Source: an uncultured bacterium (GTDB lineage: Bacteria > Actinomycetota > Coriobacteriia > Coriobacteriales > Eggerthellaceae). Taken from it: a stretch of DNA of 31,385 nucleotides. Position numbers and translations under genes: made by a program. A model generated the notes under the pieces. That model had not been told where the DNA came from. It searched no databases and saw nothing but the letters and a program-made list of their open reading frames with translations. Numbering within the stretch: the first letter of the stretch is position 1; each line of letters begins with the position of its first letter. Below are positions 7,371 through 15,125 of the stretch, piece after piece. The stretch spans positions 1 through 31,385 of the forward strand of contig CAJMOJ010000016.1 in NCBI GenBank assembly GCA_905215035.1, written 5' to 3'.

Positions 7371-7808
7371 TTACAAAACTGCATATTCGTAATTTGGCGG
7401 TCTAAACTGCTCAACAAATTCATCCGGACTAAAAATGGGTACTTCAGAGTTTTTGAAATCCCGTTTATCACGAGTCACAATAAGGTCGATCAAATGCCGC
7501 TCTGCAGAGGTTGACAGCAGCGCATCTTCATAATCAGTAATATCTGATTCAAGTGCACGATGACAATCGTTTTCGTTAGTGTCAAAAATGGAAAACATCT
7601 CGAAGAGCGTTTTCATTGTCTTTTTAGTTTGAGGCTTCGTATTGCCTAAACGATGAAGTAGATAGGCGACATCGGTTACAGCAGAGGCAGAAATGAAGCA
7701 CTCGAAATGCCTGATAGATGCAATGTCATAAGCAAAAACAGATTCAGGAAACTGCTCTGCGCGAGCAAAAATATCAAGGATAATGTTCGTATCAAAACAT
7801 ATCTTCAT
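7371..7808 (-). CDS. PIN-domain ribonuclease toxin
   Basis: A 145-residue PIN protein of the VapC type. The acidic residues that bind Mg2+ or Mn2+ are visible: Asp6 in FDTNIILD, Asp92 and Asp95 in TDYEDAL, and Asp114 in the VTRDKRDF motif. Such proteins cut RNA, often tRNA, when freed from an antitoxin. Its ATG overlaps the antitoxin stop by four bases (7805-7808), so expression is coupled. The protein looks intact and probably active. The exact RNA target is unknown. Confidence 0.88.
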   Translation of the reverse strand: MKICFDTNIILDIFARAEQFPESVFAYDIASIRHFECFISASAVTDVAYLLHRLGNTKPQTKKTMKTLFEMFSIFDTNENDCHRALESDITDYEDALLSTSAERHLIDLIVTRDKRDFKNSEVPIFSPDEFVEQFRPPNYEYAVL

Positions 7809-8101
7809 GCAATATTCCCATGTCTTTCTTCAAAGCGCTCTTGCCGAAGAGCATCAAGATCCAAGCCTTCAGGAATATGCAGTGATCCGACGATGCTCCG
7901 TAAAGCCTTACGGCGTTTCTCGAACTCTTTTGTATTGGCGCAATCATTCATGAACTCAGGAATATCTTGCTCGCATTCAAGATATTCATAGAGCCTCCGT
8001 ACCGCTTCAGAGGTTGAGATACCATTGCGCTCTAGCACTTGGTTGCCATGGCGTTTGAGCTCTTCTGGTAAACGAATATTCAATACCGCAGACGAAGCCA
8101 T
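7805..8101 (-). CDS. RelB/DinJ-family antitoxin
   Basis: A 98-residue protein whose N-terminus is a ribbon-helix-helix: a short beta strand, SAVLNIRLPEELK, then two helices with the GISTSEAVRRLYEYLE signature of the RelB/DinJ family. The C-terminal half should wrap the toxin. It is the first gene of the pair and overlaps the PIN toxin gene by four bases. A strong AGGAGG lies about six bases before the ATG. Autoregulation is likely through the palindrome at 8133-8150. RelB/DinJ more often pairs with RelE/YafQ toxins, so the PIN partner is of interest. Confidence 0.85.
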   Translation of the reverse strand: MASSAVLNIRLPEELKRHGNQVLERNGISTSEAVRRLYEYLECEQDIPEFMNDCANTKEFEKRRKALRSIVGSLHIPEGLDLDALRQERFEERHGNIA

Positions 8102-8132
8102 TTGATTGCCTCCTGCCGTCCAATCTTATACC

Positions 8133-8155
8133 TTGCATTACGTAATGCAATTATA
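8133..8155 (-). promoter_or_regulatory. Toxin-antitoxin promoter with perfect 18-bp palindrome operator
   Basis: TTGCATTACGTAATGCAA (8133-8150) is a perfect palindrome. On the minus strand a consensus -10 box, TATAAT (8150-8155), ends exactly where the palindrome begins, so transcription starts inside it. A ribbon-helix-helix dimer bound here would block the promoter, the usual conditional autoregulation of type II pairs. A second hairpin, AGCTGC-N5-GCAGCT (8164-8180), lies in the spacer and -35 zone. Confidence 0.7.
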
Positions 8156-8210
8156 GCATATATAGCTGCTTGTTGCAGCTCTTTAAATTGTACGACGTTT
8201 TCAAGTAGCA

Positions 8211-8340
8211 CTATTCCATAGCTTTATTCAGGAAGTTTGCAAGCATCGATCCTGCACCATCAGGGGTGATAGTTGTGTCTGCCATTGGCACGATCTCTGC
8301 TACTTCGCCAGGAATCAAAGAACGTGGGTCACGATTCGCG
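8211..8340 (-). pseudogene. Open frame after UPF0104-type gene, possible frameshifted C-terminal tail
   Basis: Just past the stop of the membrane-protein gene (8329-8331), the minus strand stays open in another frame to TAG at 8211-8213. The peptide is protein-like: DPRSLIPGEVAEIVP, then MADTTITPDGAGSMLANF. It overlaps the last codons of the preceding gene and would join it by a one-base shift. It may be a lost C-terminal extension, a relic of another gene, or a 24-aa peptide starting at the internal ATG, though that ATG has no good ribosome site. No homology is recognised. Confidence 0.35.
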
Positions 8341-9330
8341 AAGACCTGCGCGCTGAACAACCACCGCACCGATCAGGAACGGTAGCCAAAAGACGATAGC
8401 GCGATACACCATGATGACGGCCATGCCCGTGGCTTGCTGGATACCAAAGAGCGTGAAGGTGATGAGCGCCGCTGCTTCTACCAGCCCCACGCCTTGCGGT
8501 ATGAGAGAGACCATCGCAGTAAGGGTAACCACCACATAACCGCAGATCATAACTTCGGGTAGTTTCACACCAAAGGAAAGACAAACGAGCGAAAAACAAA
8601 GCAGCTCGAAGCAACTCCCCAAGGTATCGAAAGCAAGATTTGAAATGACTGCCTTGCGATTATTGGCCATGAGCTTCGCTGAGCTTGAATAGGTCTCCAC
8701 CGTCTTCTTTACGCGCGCATCGACCAAACCTTTGTTGAAGCGGTGGGCGATCTTGTCCGCTAAACGAACAAATGGCGTCGAGATCTTCAAGATCGTTTGA
8801 GGCCTGAGGGCAGCGAAAACCATGAAGGACACCATGATCCCCACCGTGGCAATAGCTACGATCCCCAGCAAGATCCAGCCAAGCTGCAAGCCCCCTGCAA
8901 GAGCAAGCAACACGAACCCGAGGATCATGATGATCAGAAAACCAGCATTCACCGAAACGATCTGGAGCAAAGCAGCTGCGGTGCTTCGTCCCGCAGAAAT
9001 ACCACGCTTTTCTGCGTCTGCTACCACGACCGTTGTGCCCGAAACATTGAAGGAGGGAATGATCGTATCAGCAAAGAAAGTGGCAAAGATCAGCTTGAAT
9101 CCTTCGCTGAACTTGATCTTTGCTTCGATGGCTCGGAAGCAGCGAACGAAAGCTTCGCCCTGCACCGCATATTTGCAAAGCTGCAAACAAACGGCCAGAA
9201 CCAAAAAGAGAGGGGTGCCTTCTTCGATGGTCTTTACCAGATGCTCAAGTTGATCACCGCGAAGAAAGACGACCGCGAGCACGATCACGGCAACCAGGCC
9301 GACCAAGATCTTTCCAAGGTTTTTCTTCAT
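8329..9330 (-). CDS. Lysylphosphatidylglycerol synthase TM-region (UPF0104/AglD-like) membrane protein
   Basis: A 333-residue integral membrane protein with about eight to nine hydrophobic segments. It has the marks of the family related to the MprF N-terminal flippase domain: a charged KYAVQGEAF segment after TM2, the ADTIIPSFNVSGT loop, and the conserved late segment SLIPQGVGLVEAAA followed by YRAIVFWLPFL. Such proteins are thought to move lipids or lipid-linked sugars across the membrane. No aminoacyl-transferase domain is attached. The start is ATG at 9330; the ribosome site is weak. The gene stands alone, downstream of the aldo/keto reductase on the same strand. Confidence 0.8.
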   Translation of the reverse strand: MKKNLGKILVGLVAVIVLAVVFLRGDQLEHLVKTIEEGTPLFLVLAVCLQLCKYAVQGEAFVRCFRAIEAKIKFSEGFKLIFATFFADTIIPSFNVSGTTVVVADAEKRGISAGRSTAAALLQIVSVNAGFLIIMILGFVLLALAGGLQLGWILLGIVAIATVGIMVSFMVFAALRPQTILKISTPFVRLADKIAHRFNKGLVDARVKKTVETYSSSAKLMANNRKAVISNLAFDTLGSCFELLCFSLVCLSFGVKLPEVMICGYVVVTLTAMVSLIPQGVGLVEAAALITFTLFGIQQATGMAVIMVYRAIVFWLPFLIGAVVVQRAGLRES

Positions 9331-9424
9331 ACGGCTATTGTAACGTTCGGGCAGGCGAGCAGTTAGCCAAAGACCAAGGAGAAGGAAAACGGTTACGGTT
9401 CAGGCAAGGCCTTCTTGCTGGGGT

Positions 9425-10273
9425 TTATTTCTGCCCGTCAACGTCCGGACACCAGGCTGCGAACCCAGCAAGTGCTTCGTCGGTGCGTACGTAGAAGGGC
9501 TTACCCTTGTCGAGCGAGCTAATGCTCTCCATCTCGGCATCGGTCAGCTCGAAGTCGAAGATGTCGATGTTTTCGGCAATGTGTGCAGGTGTCTTCGACC
9601 CCGGAATCACCACATTGCCCTCTTGCACCTGCCAACGCAGGATGATCTGTGCAGGGTTCTTGCCATACTTCTCAGCCAAGCTCACAACAACGGGTTCTTC
9701 AAGGATGACCTTATTCCCGCGTCCACCCAGCGGATACCATGACTGAACGGCGATGCCGTGCTCGTCCAAAAACGGCTTCATATCATGACGCGGGAAATAG
9801 GGGTGGCATTCCATCTGGATGATGGCGGGCACGATCTCGCACTCTTCGAGCACACGTGTTATCTCTATCTCGTTGAAATTCGACACACCGATAGCGCGCA
9901 ACTTGCCTGCCTTGTAGGCGTCCTCAAGCTTTCGATAACCAGAGATGAAATCGCCCGCAGGCTGATGGAGGATCATCAGATCGATGTAGTCGGTGTCAAG
10001 GCGCGCGAGCGTTTCATCAACAGCGGTGTCGCTCTCATAGAAGCATGGCCACAGCTTCGTCTCCAGGAATATCTCTTCGCGCGGCTTGCCAGATGCTTTC
10101 ATACCACGTCCAACAGCCTTTTCGTTCACATAAGCGTTTGCGGTGTCGATGAGCTCATAGCCGCATGAAAGCGCATATTCAACGGCCGCCTGAGCATCAT
10201 CGGGTTCCAGCATAAATGTTCCCAGGCCCAGGATGGGCATCTTCACACCGTTGTTCAGCGTTATATATTGCAT
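9425..10273 (-). CDS. Aldo/keto reductase, 2,5-diketogluconate-reductase-like
   Basis: A 282-residue single-domain NADPH-dependent reductase. All four catalytic residues are present: Asp43 and Tyr48 in LIDTANAYVNE, Lys73 in LETKLW, and His103 in LMILHQP. Signatures GVSNFN, the family segment QMECHPYF, and the cofactor strand VVIPGSK are also intact. Substrates in this family are small aldehydes and ketones, including sugar and methylglyoxal-type compounds. GAAAGGG precedes the ATG by six to seven bases. It is divergent from the LysR gene at 10394, which probably regulates it. Confidence 0.92.
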   Translation of the reverse strand: MQYITLNNGVKMPILGLGTFMLEPDDAQAAVEYALSCGYELIDTANAYVNEKAVGRGMKASGKPREEIFLETKLWPCFYESDTAVDETLARLDTDYIDLMILHQPAGDFISGYRKLEDAYKAGKLRAIGVSNFNEIEITRVLEECEIVPAIIQMECHPYFPRHDMKPFLDEHGIAVQSWYPLGGRGNKVILEEPVVVSLAEKYGKNPAQIILRWQVQEGNVVIPGSKTPAHIAENIDIFDFELTDAEMESISSLDKGKPFYVRTDEALAGFAAWCPDVDGQK

Positions 10274-10306
10274 GATCTACCCTTTCACAAAATGTAATAC
10301 TATCCT

Positions 10307-10375
10307 GTCTATGTTTCAAAGTTTATGCCCCATTTACTGCGATAGACCCTACAATATATGAAATATGCTTTGCAT
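10307..10375. promoter_or_regulatory. Divergent control region of the AKR/LysR pair
   Basis: GTCTAT (10307-10312) and ATAGAC (10342-10347) form an inverted repeat. Nearer the LysR gene, ATGC-TTT-GCAT (10365-10375) forms a second, tighter one. On the minus strand a TTGAAA to TACATT pair with 17-base spacing could be the reductase promoter. Either repeat could be the regulator's site; I cannot choose. Confidence 0.3.
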
Positions 10376-10393
10376 TTTATGAAAGGGTGCGTC

Positions 10394-11233
10394 ATGTTAG
10401 ATCTTCTTGAGCTAGAACAACTTGTCGCAGTAGAAGAGCTTGGATCATTCTCGAAGGCAGCACAACGATTCTACGTTTCCACACCAACCATCACCCGAGC
10501 CATGCGCCACATTGAAGAAGCGTTTGGGGTGCCGCTCTTCGATCGCAACAAGAACAAGGTAACGCTGAATGATGCTGGTAAGCTTGCTGTAGAGCATGCG
10601 CGTCATGTTCTACACGAAGCAGATGCAGCCGTTACTCAAGTGCAAGCGTTCGACCGAAGCTTGCGTACTATCACGGTAGTTTCGTGTGCGCCTGCGCCTC
10701 TGTGGATGCTACTTCCTCAGATCTCGAACTTGTATCCTGGTCTTTCTGCCAACTCACGCATCGCAAATCTGCCTGAGACAGAGCGCGCGCTTGCTGATGA
10801 TATGTGCGATGCGGTCGTGCTGCCTTATCGCCCTCAAGACAAGACGCTCGCAGTTCGTCACCTCATGGATGAGCACTTGCAGCTCTGCGTCAAACCAGAG
10901 CATCCTCTTGCCGACCACACAAGCGTAACCCTTGAAGAGCTGAATGGGTTCAACTTCCTGCTTGGCCCCGATCTGGGCTTTTGGAACGACATTTGCCGTG
11001 CTAAACTGCCCGCTTCGAAATTCTTGGTGCAAAGCGATGATTTCTCGCTTGCTGAGATCATCCGACAATCATCGTTGCCGTGCTTCACCACCGATGCGGC
11101 TATACAGAATGGTTTTCGCGAGGTAGAAAACAACCGTATCAGCATTCCTATCACCGATCCAGAAGTTAACGTGTCGTTCTATCTGGCGGGAGTCCCAGCG
11201 CAGAAGACGGAGAAGCTCTTCGCGCAGGTCTAG
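10394..11233 (+). CDS. LysR-type transcriptional regulator
   Basis: A 279-residue LysR protein. I start it at ATG 10394 (MLDLLELEQLVAVEELGS), because GAAAGGG sits six bases before it and LysR proteins begin at this point; the ATG at 10358 would add 12 residues and has no ribosome site. The N-terminal helix-turn-helix (SFSKAAQRFYVSTPTITRAM, then LFDRNKNKVTLN) is intact. The effector domain occupies the rest. Its C-terminus resembles the partial LysR at the window start. It is divergent from the aldo/keto reductase gene, its probable target. Confidence 0.9.
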   Translation: MLDLLELEQLVAVEELGSFSKAAQRFYVSTPTITRAMRHIEEAFGVPLFDRNKNKVTLNDAGKLAVEHARHVLHEADAAVTQVQAFDRSLRTITVVSCAPAPLWMLLPQISNLYPGLSANSRIANLPETERALADDMCDAVVLPYRPQDKTLAVRHLMDEHLQLCVKPEHPLADHTSVTLEELNGFNFLLGPDLGFWNDICRAKLPASKFLVQSDDFSLAEIIRQSSLPCFTTDAAIQNGFREVENNRISIPITDPEVNVSFYLAGVPAQKTEKLFAQV

Positions 11234-11240
11234 CACTGAA

Positions 11241-11353
11241 GCGCTTGGCTCTTCTTTACCAACAAGAAGTGTTAAGCGCCTCCATTCGCATTCCTTCTCT
11301 CAAAAACGGCAATCACGTGAGGAGAGGGAGAAGCCAAGAACTTAGACCTCTCC
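11241..11353. terminator. Two hairpins between convergent LysR and MFS genes
   Basis: The first combines GCGCTT/AAGCGC (11241-11246, 11274-11279) and CTTCTT/AAGAAG (11251-11256, 11264-11269) with symmetric four-base internal loops. The second is GGAGAGG (11321-11327) with CCTCTCC (11347-11353). They fill the gap between two gene ends and probably stop transcription from both sides, though T runs are short. Confidence 0.5.
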
Positions 11354-11375
11354 CCTTTAACCCCTTACTAAAAAG

Positions 11376-13478
11376 TTACTCATCGTCTGCTGACGTGCTT
11401 TTGCCTTCATCACTTTCGAGTTCTTCGCATCCTTCAAGCTGCTTGTTGTGTTCGGAACCATCTTCTAGCTCATCCTTTCCTGGGAGTGCTAGTCTTGCCC
11501 CTTTGGATGCCGCTTTCGCAAAGAGGATAAACGCCGTGGTCACATCCATGCCTTCTTTAGCGCAGAAGGATCTCAGGTCGTTTAAGGTGTTACTGTCGAG
11601 TGGCACGCTTACGATCTCAATTCCGACATCATGCATGATCGAAGTAATCGAGTTCTTTGACGTATGATCAGAAGAGGAATTCTTTTCTTCCTCTGGATGA
11701 GATCGGTCGTCATGGTGCTCGCTGACTGCTCGCATCTTTCCATCCAGATCGCACACCGCCGCAACATCTGCACTTTGCTCCAAATAATAAGATTCTCCTT
11801 CACGCTGCTTGTTCTCAGGAGCCCCTTCACTCGTTCGAAGCGGCGTTGGATCTTTTGGTAGATGTGGCGTTGTTCTATCTTTGTCTTTCACTGGAGATTC
11901 TTCAGAGTCATCAGTGATCTTCAAATTCGCAGGAATGAGCTTCCACACAATGATCGCTGTGGCTAGGATGATGAATCCTCCTATGATGCAGGTCAACACA
12001 AGCGAATCATTGAAAGCGTTAACACCTCGTGTGAACAATTGGGGCAGATCAAAGGTGTGACTGATACCAGCCGTCGCGGCGAACGACTGCTTGGCTTCGT
12101 TGATTATCTGGCTGTCCAGCCCCATGGCGCGAAGCGCACTGGTTCCGAGTTCCGTCCGATAGACAATGGATGCAAAGCTACCCAAAATTGCTACGCCGAA
12201 TACATTACCTAAATCATACGAGATCTCCTGCAAACTTCCAGCACTGGATGCTTTATCGATAGGGGTCTCAGCCATAATAAGCGCTGCACCAACAGCGAGC
12301 GATCCCGTTCCGAGTCCCACTAGACAAGTCGATATGATGATCACGGTAAGCGTTAGGTCGTCTTGGAAGAAAAAGAGCATGAGCATCGCAACGGCAGCAA
12401 TGCCTAAACCTGCTGCTGCAACATAACGCGCTGGATAGCGCATCGCTAGTGATGCAGCTCCTACGCTGGAGATCAAAGTAGCTATCGACATTGGAATAAG
12501 GTGAATGCCTGATTCAAGAGCGCTATCTCCATTTACCAATTGCAACCATTGGGCAAGCATATAGAGAAGGATCGCCAAAGCAAAGGTGCAGGCCATAGTG
12601 GCAATGATACCTGCAGTAAATGTTTTGCTTTGGAAAAGCGTCATGTCCACCATGGGATTCTTCGATTTGAGACACCTGAACACGAAGAGAGCCATGAGCA
12701 AAAGTCCTGCAATTACTGCTGCAATGCCTGAAGTATCGAATTCGAGTTCTGCTGCAAGATGTTTGATACCCCAGAGCAATGAGAACATTCCTGCTAATGC
12801 AAGAAGTGAACCCAAAACATCGAACTTCCCAGGGTTCTTCAGACGAACTTCTGGCAGCGCAAAAACACCGAGCAAAAACGCCACACCAACAAGAGGGACG
12901 TTAACCAAAAATGCTGAGTGCCAGCTAAAGTGTTCCAGAAGAAAACCACCAATAAGGGGTCCTGCTGCCATACCTACTGAGCTGACTGCTGCCCATGCTG
13001 CAACGGCGACAGCGCGCTCTTTCGAATCGATGAAGATACTCCGGATCATAGAGATCGTGACGGGCATGATCATTGCTCCGCCCACACCAAGAAAAGCGCG
13101 GATCGCGATCACTTGCTCTGGCGTATCAGCAAAAACAACCAGGATCGATCCGATGCCGAAAACAAGAAAGCCAGCAAGAAGCATCTTCTTGCGTCCTACC
13201 CTGTCGGAAAGTGAACTCATAGCAATAAGAAGACCTGCCAGTACCAGCGAATATACGTCTACGATCCATAAAAGCTGATCGGATGTAGGTCCTATCTCTC
13301 GCGTCATTTCAGGGAGCGCTATATTCAGAACAGTAAGATCGATTGCCACGACAAACTGTCCGAGCAAGATAGCAATGAGTGCCGTCCAAAGACGGCTTTT
13401 TGGAATTGTAGGTGGTTTGATGATAATAGCGTCGTCCATTGATGCCACGCCTTTCTGATGTATTGCGTTACCTGTCAT
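11376..13478 (-). CDS. DHA2-family MFS drug exporter with RHH-like C-terminal tail
   Basis: A 700-residue protein. Residues 27-515 hold about 14 TM helices of the EmrB/QacA family: the acidic TM1 motif AIDLTVLNIALP, motif A as SDRVGRKKMLLAG, and motif C as GPLIGGFLLEHFSW. After TM14 comes a long, highly charged cytosolic tail (about 520-700). Residues 622-668 of this tail read as a ribbon-helix-helix of the RelB/DinJ type: strand IVSVPLDSNTLNDLRSF, turn EGMDVTTAF, then a helix. The last 30 residues are acidic. A proton-driven export role is likely. The start is taken at 13478 (AGGAAG seven bases upstream, 11 bases after the lipoprotein stop), so it is coupled to it; ATG 13439 is the alternative. 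Confidence 0.85.
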   Translation of the reverse strand: MTGNAIHQKGVASMDDAIIIKPPTIPKSRLWTALIAILLGQFVVAIDLTVLNIALPEMTREIGPTSDQLLWIVDVYSLVLAGLLIAMSSLSDRVGRKKMLLAGFLVFGIGSILVVFADTPEQVIAIRAFLGVGGAMIMPVTISMIRSIFIDSKERAVAVAAWAAVSSVGMAAGPLIGGFLLEHFSWHSAFLVNVPLVGVAFLLGVFALPEVRLKNPGKFDVLGSLLALAGMFSLLWGIKHLAAELEFDTSGIAAVIAGLLLMALFVFRCLKSKNPMVDMTLFQSKTFTAGIIATMACTFALAILLYMLAQWLQLVNGDSALESGIHLIPMSIATLISSVGAASLAMRYPARYVAAAGLGIAAVAMLMLFFFQDDLTLTVIIISTCLVGLGTGSLAVGAALIMAETPIDKASSAGSLQEISYDLGNVFGVAILGSFASIVYRTELGTSALRAMGLDSQIINEAKQSFAATAGISHTFDLPQLFTRGVNAFNDSLVLTCIIGGFIILATAIIVWKLIPANLKITDDSEESPVKDKDRTTPHLPKDPTPLRTSEGAPENKQREGESYYLEQSADVAAVCDLDGKMRAVSEHHDDRSHPEEEKNSSSDHTSKNSITSIMHDVGIEIVSVPLDSNTLNDLRSFCAKEGMDVTTAFILFAKAASKGARLALPGKDELEDGSEHNKQLEGCEELESDEGKSTSADDE

Positions 13479-13489
13479 TGAAAAACTTC

Positions 13490-14140
13490 CTAGAATTCGA
13501 TCGTGTCGATCAGAGCATCTGGGCTCACTGCACTACCAACCAAAGAGATCTCATACATCATGTCGGGCGTAACAACATAAATAGTATTGAATTCGTACTT
13601 GCGCCTCTCTCCATCAATTTCCTTGACGAAGCTATATTCATAAGACGTGACCTGAGCACCATCGACCACACGCGTTTTATCCTTATCAATGCTCCAAGCT
13701 ATAACGCCTTGCTCTTTCTCAAGCCTGGCTTGCTTGGCAGCGATTGCTTCAGCAGCGGTTTTAGATACTGGAACCTCAGCTGTCATAGATGTCTCATCTT
13801 GACTTTCGGCTTCATTAGAAGCAGAAGTTTGAGTATTGGCATCATTGGTTGCGCTTTTTGCGTCAGCTTGCAAGGAGGACTGAGTGATGTTGTGATAAGA
13901 CACTTTGATCGCAGCCTCTGTCTCGTCTTCATCGCGATCTTTATCTTCTTCTACAAAGCTGATCGTTCCTTGAAGGTCATTGTTTTTTGTTCCAATTTCT
14001 TCGAGCCAATCGCTCGGAACCTCCATGGTCATACCTTGGACAGAAACCTCACGATTCAAGTTTGCTCCACATCCTGCAAAAGCCCCTACAGCAAGCACAC
14101 AAATCGCCATGATTGCAGCTATATGACCAAACCTCTTCAT
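13490..14140 (-). CDS. Lipoprotein of unknown function
   Basis: A 216-residue lipoprotein. The signal peptide is MKRFGHIAAIMAICVLAVG and the lipobox AFAGC puts the lipid-bearing Cys at 24. The mature part starts with a fold like a surface PsbP/DUF-type sheet (VSVQGMTMEVPSDWLEE), followed by a Ser/Thr/Ala/Glu-rich linker (about 95-125). A C-terminal sheet region contains SYEYSFVKEIDGERRKYEF and YVVTPDMMYEI. It is the first gene of an operon with the exporter, suggesting an extracytoplasmic partner or a stress-induced protein. The ribosome site GAAGGGGG is strong. The exact family is not recognised. Confidence 0.7.
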   Translation of the reverse strand: MKRFGHIAAIMAICVLAVGAFAGCGANLNREVSVQGMTMEVPSDWLEEIGTKNNDLQGTISFVEEDKDRDEDETEAAIKVSYHNITQSSLQADAKSATNDANTQTSASNEAESQDETSMTAEVPVSKTAAEAIAAKQARLEKEQGVIAWSIDKDKTRVVDGAQVTSYEYSFVKEIDGERRKYEFNTIYVVTPDMMYEISLVGSAVSPDALIDTIEF

Positions 14141-14173
14141 ATATATCCCCCTTCTATAGCGGTTTCACCATAG

Positions 14174-14235
14174 TGTACATATGTACATGTACTATTGTAC
14201 ATTACGCAGTATAGAGGGATAGTGTATAATGTACA
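14174..14235. promoter_or_regulatory. Cluster of TGTACA operator half-sites between TetR and exporter operon
   Basis: The plus strand carries TGTAC-type half-sites starting at 14174, 14182, 14188, 14196 and 14230. They form the palindromes TGTACATATGTACA (14174-14187), GTACATGTAC (14183-14192) and TGTATAATGTACA (14223-14235). The last overlaps a TATAAT box (14225-14230) that would serve the TetR gene. This is the expected place for TetR binding to shut off both directions. Confidence 0.65.
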
Positions 14236-14305
14236 AGTGTCCATTTGATAACGATTTGATTTTATTACCTGCACAAAGCGATCGGATGTCAGGGAAGGAA
14301 CGGCC

Positions 14306-14899
14306 GTGGCCAAAGTAGAAGATCAAAAGGAAAGCAGATCTAACGAATCCCCCCACAAGCGCGCGCCACGAAATCCAGAAGCGCGCCGTCAACAGATTAT
14401 CGAAGCTGCAGCTGACATCATTTCCCGTGAAGGCTCCAATAAAGTGACCAATCGCAAGGTTGCTGATCAAGCTGGCGTTCCTCTAGGCTCAACCACTCAG
14501 TATTTCAAGAATATTGATGAGTTGCGAAGAGCAGGATTAGAAGAGGTCGCCCGACGTCTTACTCGTGATTATGATGAAATATTCCAAGTGGTATCACAAG
14601 ATGAGCAACTGGAAGACGCGCTCACCGAAGCAATAGATATCTATCTATCACAACCCGAACGAGTAAACGCCGATGCCGCTCTTGGAACCGCTGCGATTGG
14701 GGACCCAAAGGTTAAAGACATTGCGGTGCAGACTTTCGAACAGTTCCTAAAACAGTGTGAGCCCTATATGGATGCAGAACGCGCGAAGATCTTGTTCGCG
14801 TTCGTTGAAGGTGTAGTCATCAATTCCTGTTTCATGGGTGTTCCTTATAACAAAGAAATTATCCGTAAAGCGGTTAGCTTAATCTTAAGCGATAAGTAA
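14306..14899 (+). CDS. TetR-family regulator
   Basis: A 197-residue TetR protein starting at GTG 14306, with AGGGAAGGAA eight bases upstream. Residues 25-70 form the DNA-binding domain: RRQQIIEAAADIISREG, then the recognition helix region VADQAGVPLGSTTQYFKN. The remainder is the ligand and dimer domain. The N-terminal 22 residues are polar and basic. It faces the lipoprotein and exporter operon across an intergenic region packed with TGTACA sites, the standard layout of a drug-responsive repressor and its pump. The ligand is unknown. Confidence 0.9.
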   Translation: MAKVEDQKESRSNESPHKRAPRNPEARRQQIIEAAADIISREGSNKVTNRKVADQAGVPLGSTTQYFKNIDELRRAGLEEVARRLTRDYDEIFQVVSQDEQLEDALTEAIDIYLSQPERVNADAALGTAAIGDPKVKDIAVQTFEQFLKQCEPYMDAERAKILFAFVEGVVINSCFMGVPYNKEIIRKAVSLILSDK

Positions 14900-14981
14900 C
14901 TCATGTCTTAAAAAGAAGGTTTCTTTGCCCGTCGAGATTATGGTTTTGCCTATTAGTTAAGATCAGCCAAAACTAATGACG

Positions 14982-14987
14982 TATAAT
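14982..14987 (+). promoter_or_regulatory. -10 box of the tRNA-Gly gene
   Basis: A perfect TATAAT lies ten bases before the tRNA. The -35 region is not well conserved. A 7-bp inverted repeat, ATTAGTT (14952-14958) with AACTAAT (14971-14977), sits in the spacer and -35 area. Confidence 0.45.
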
Positions 14988-14997
14988 TGAGCGAAAC

Positions 14998-15072
14998 GCG
15001 GGCGTCGTATAATGGTTATTATGCGGGCTTCCCAAGCCTAAGACGCGGGTTCGATTCCCGTCGCCCGCTCCA
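14998..15072 (+). tRNA. tRNA-Gly (anticodon CCC)
   Basis: The acceptor arms GCGGGCG (14998-15004) and CGCCCGC (15062-15068) pair fully, with the discriminator T and an encoded CCA (15070-15072). The anticodon loop is TTCCCAA, giving CCC, which reads GGG glycine codons. The T arm has the GTTCGATTC loop with five-base stems. A TATAAT lies just upstream and a strong terminator just downstream. A degraded copy of its 3' half is found at 18741-18784. Confidence 0.95.
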
Positions 15073-15083
15073 TGCAACAATGT

Positions 15084-15117
15084 CGAATGCCATCTTTTAA
15101 GGTGGCATTCGTGTTTT
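15084..15117 (+). terminator. Terminator after tRNA-Gly
   Basis: CGAATGCCA (15084-15092) pairs with TGGCATTCG (15103-15111). The stem is extended inward by TCTT/AAGG and followed by TGTTTT. It also lies at the end of the convergent membrane-protein gene. Confidence 0.8.
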
Positions 15118-15125
15118 CAAAAACA

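Noticed and set aside
10358..10393. Upstream ATG for the LysR gene
   Set aside because: No ribosome site; the ATG at 10394 has GAAAGGG at the right distance and matches the family start.
14912..14926. AAAGAA-GGT-TTCTTT after the TetR gene as terminator
   Set aside because: A short, A/T-only hairpin with a three-base loop and no T run.
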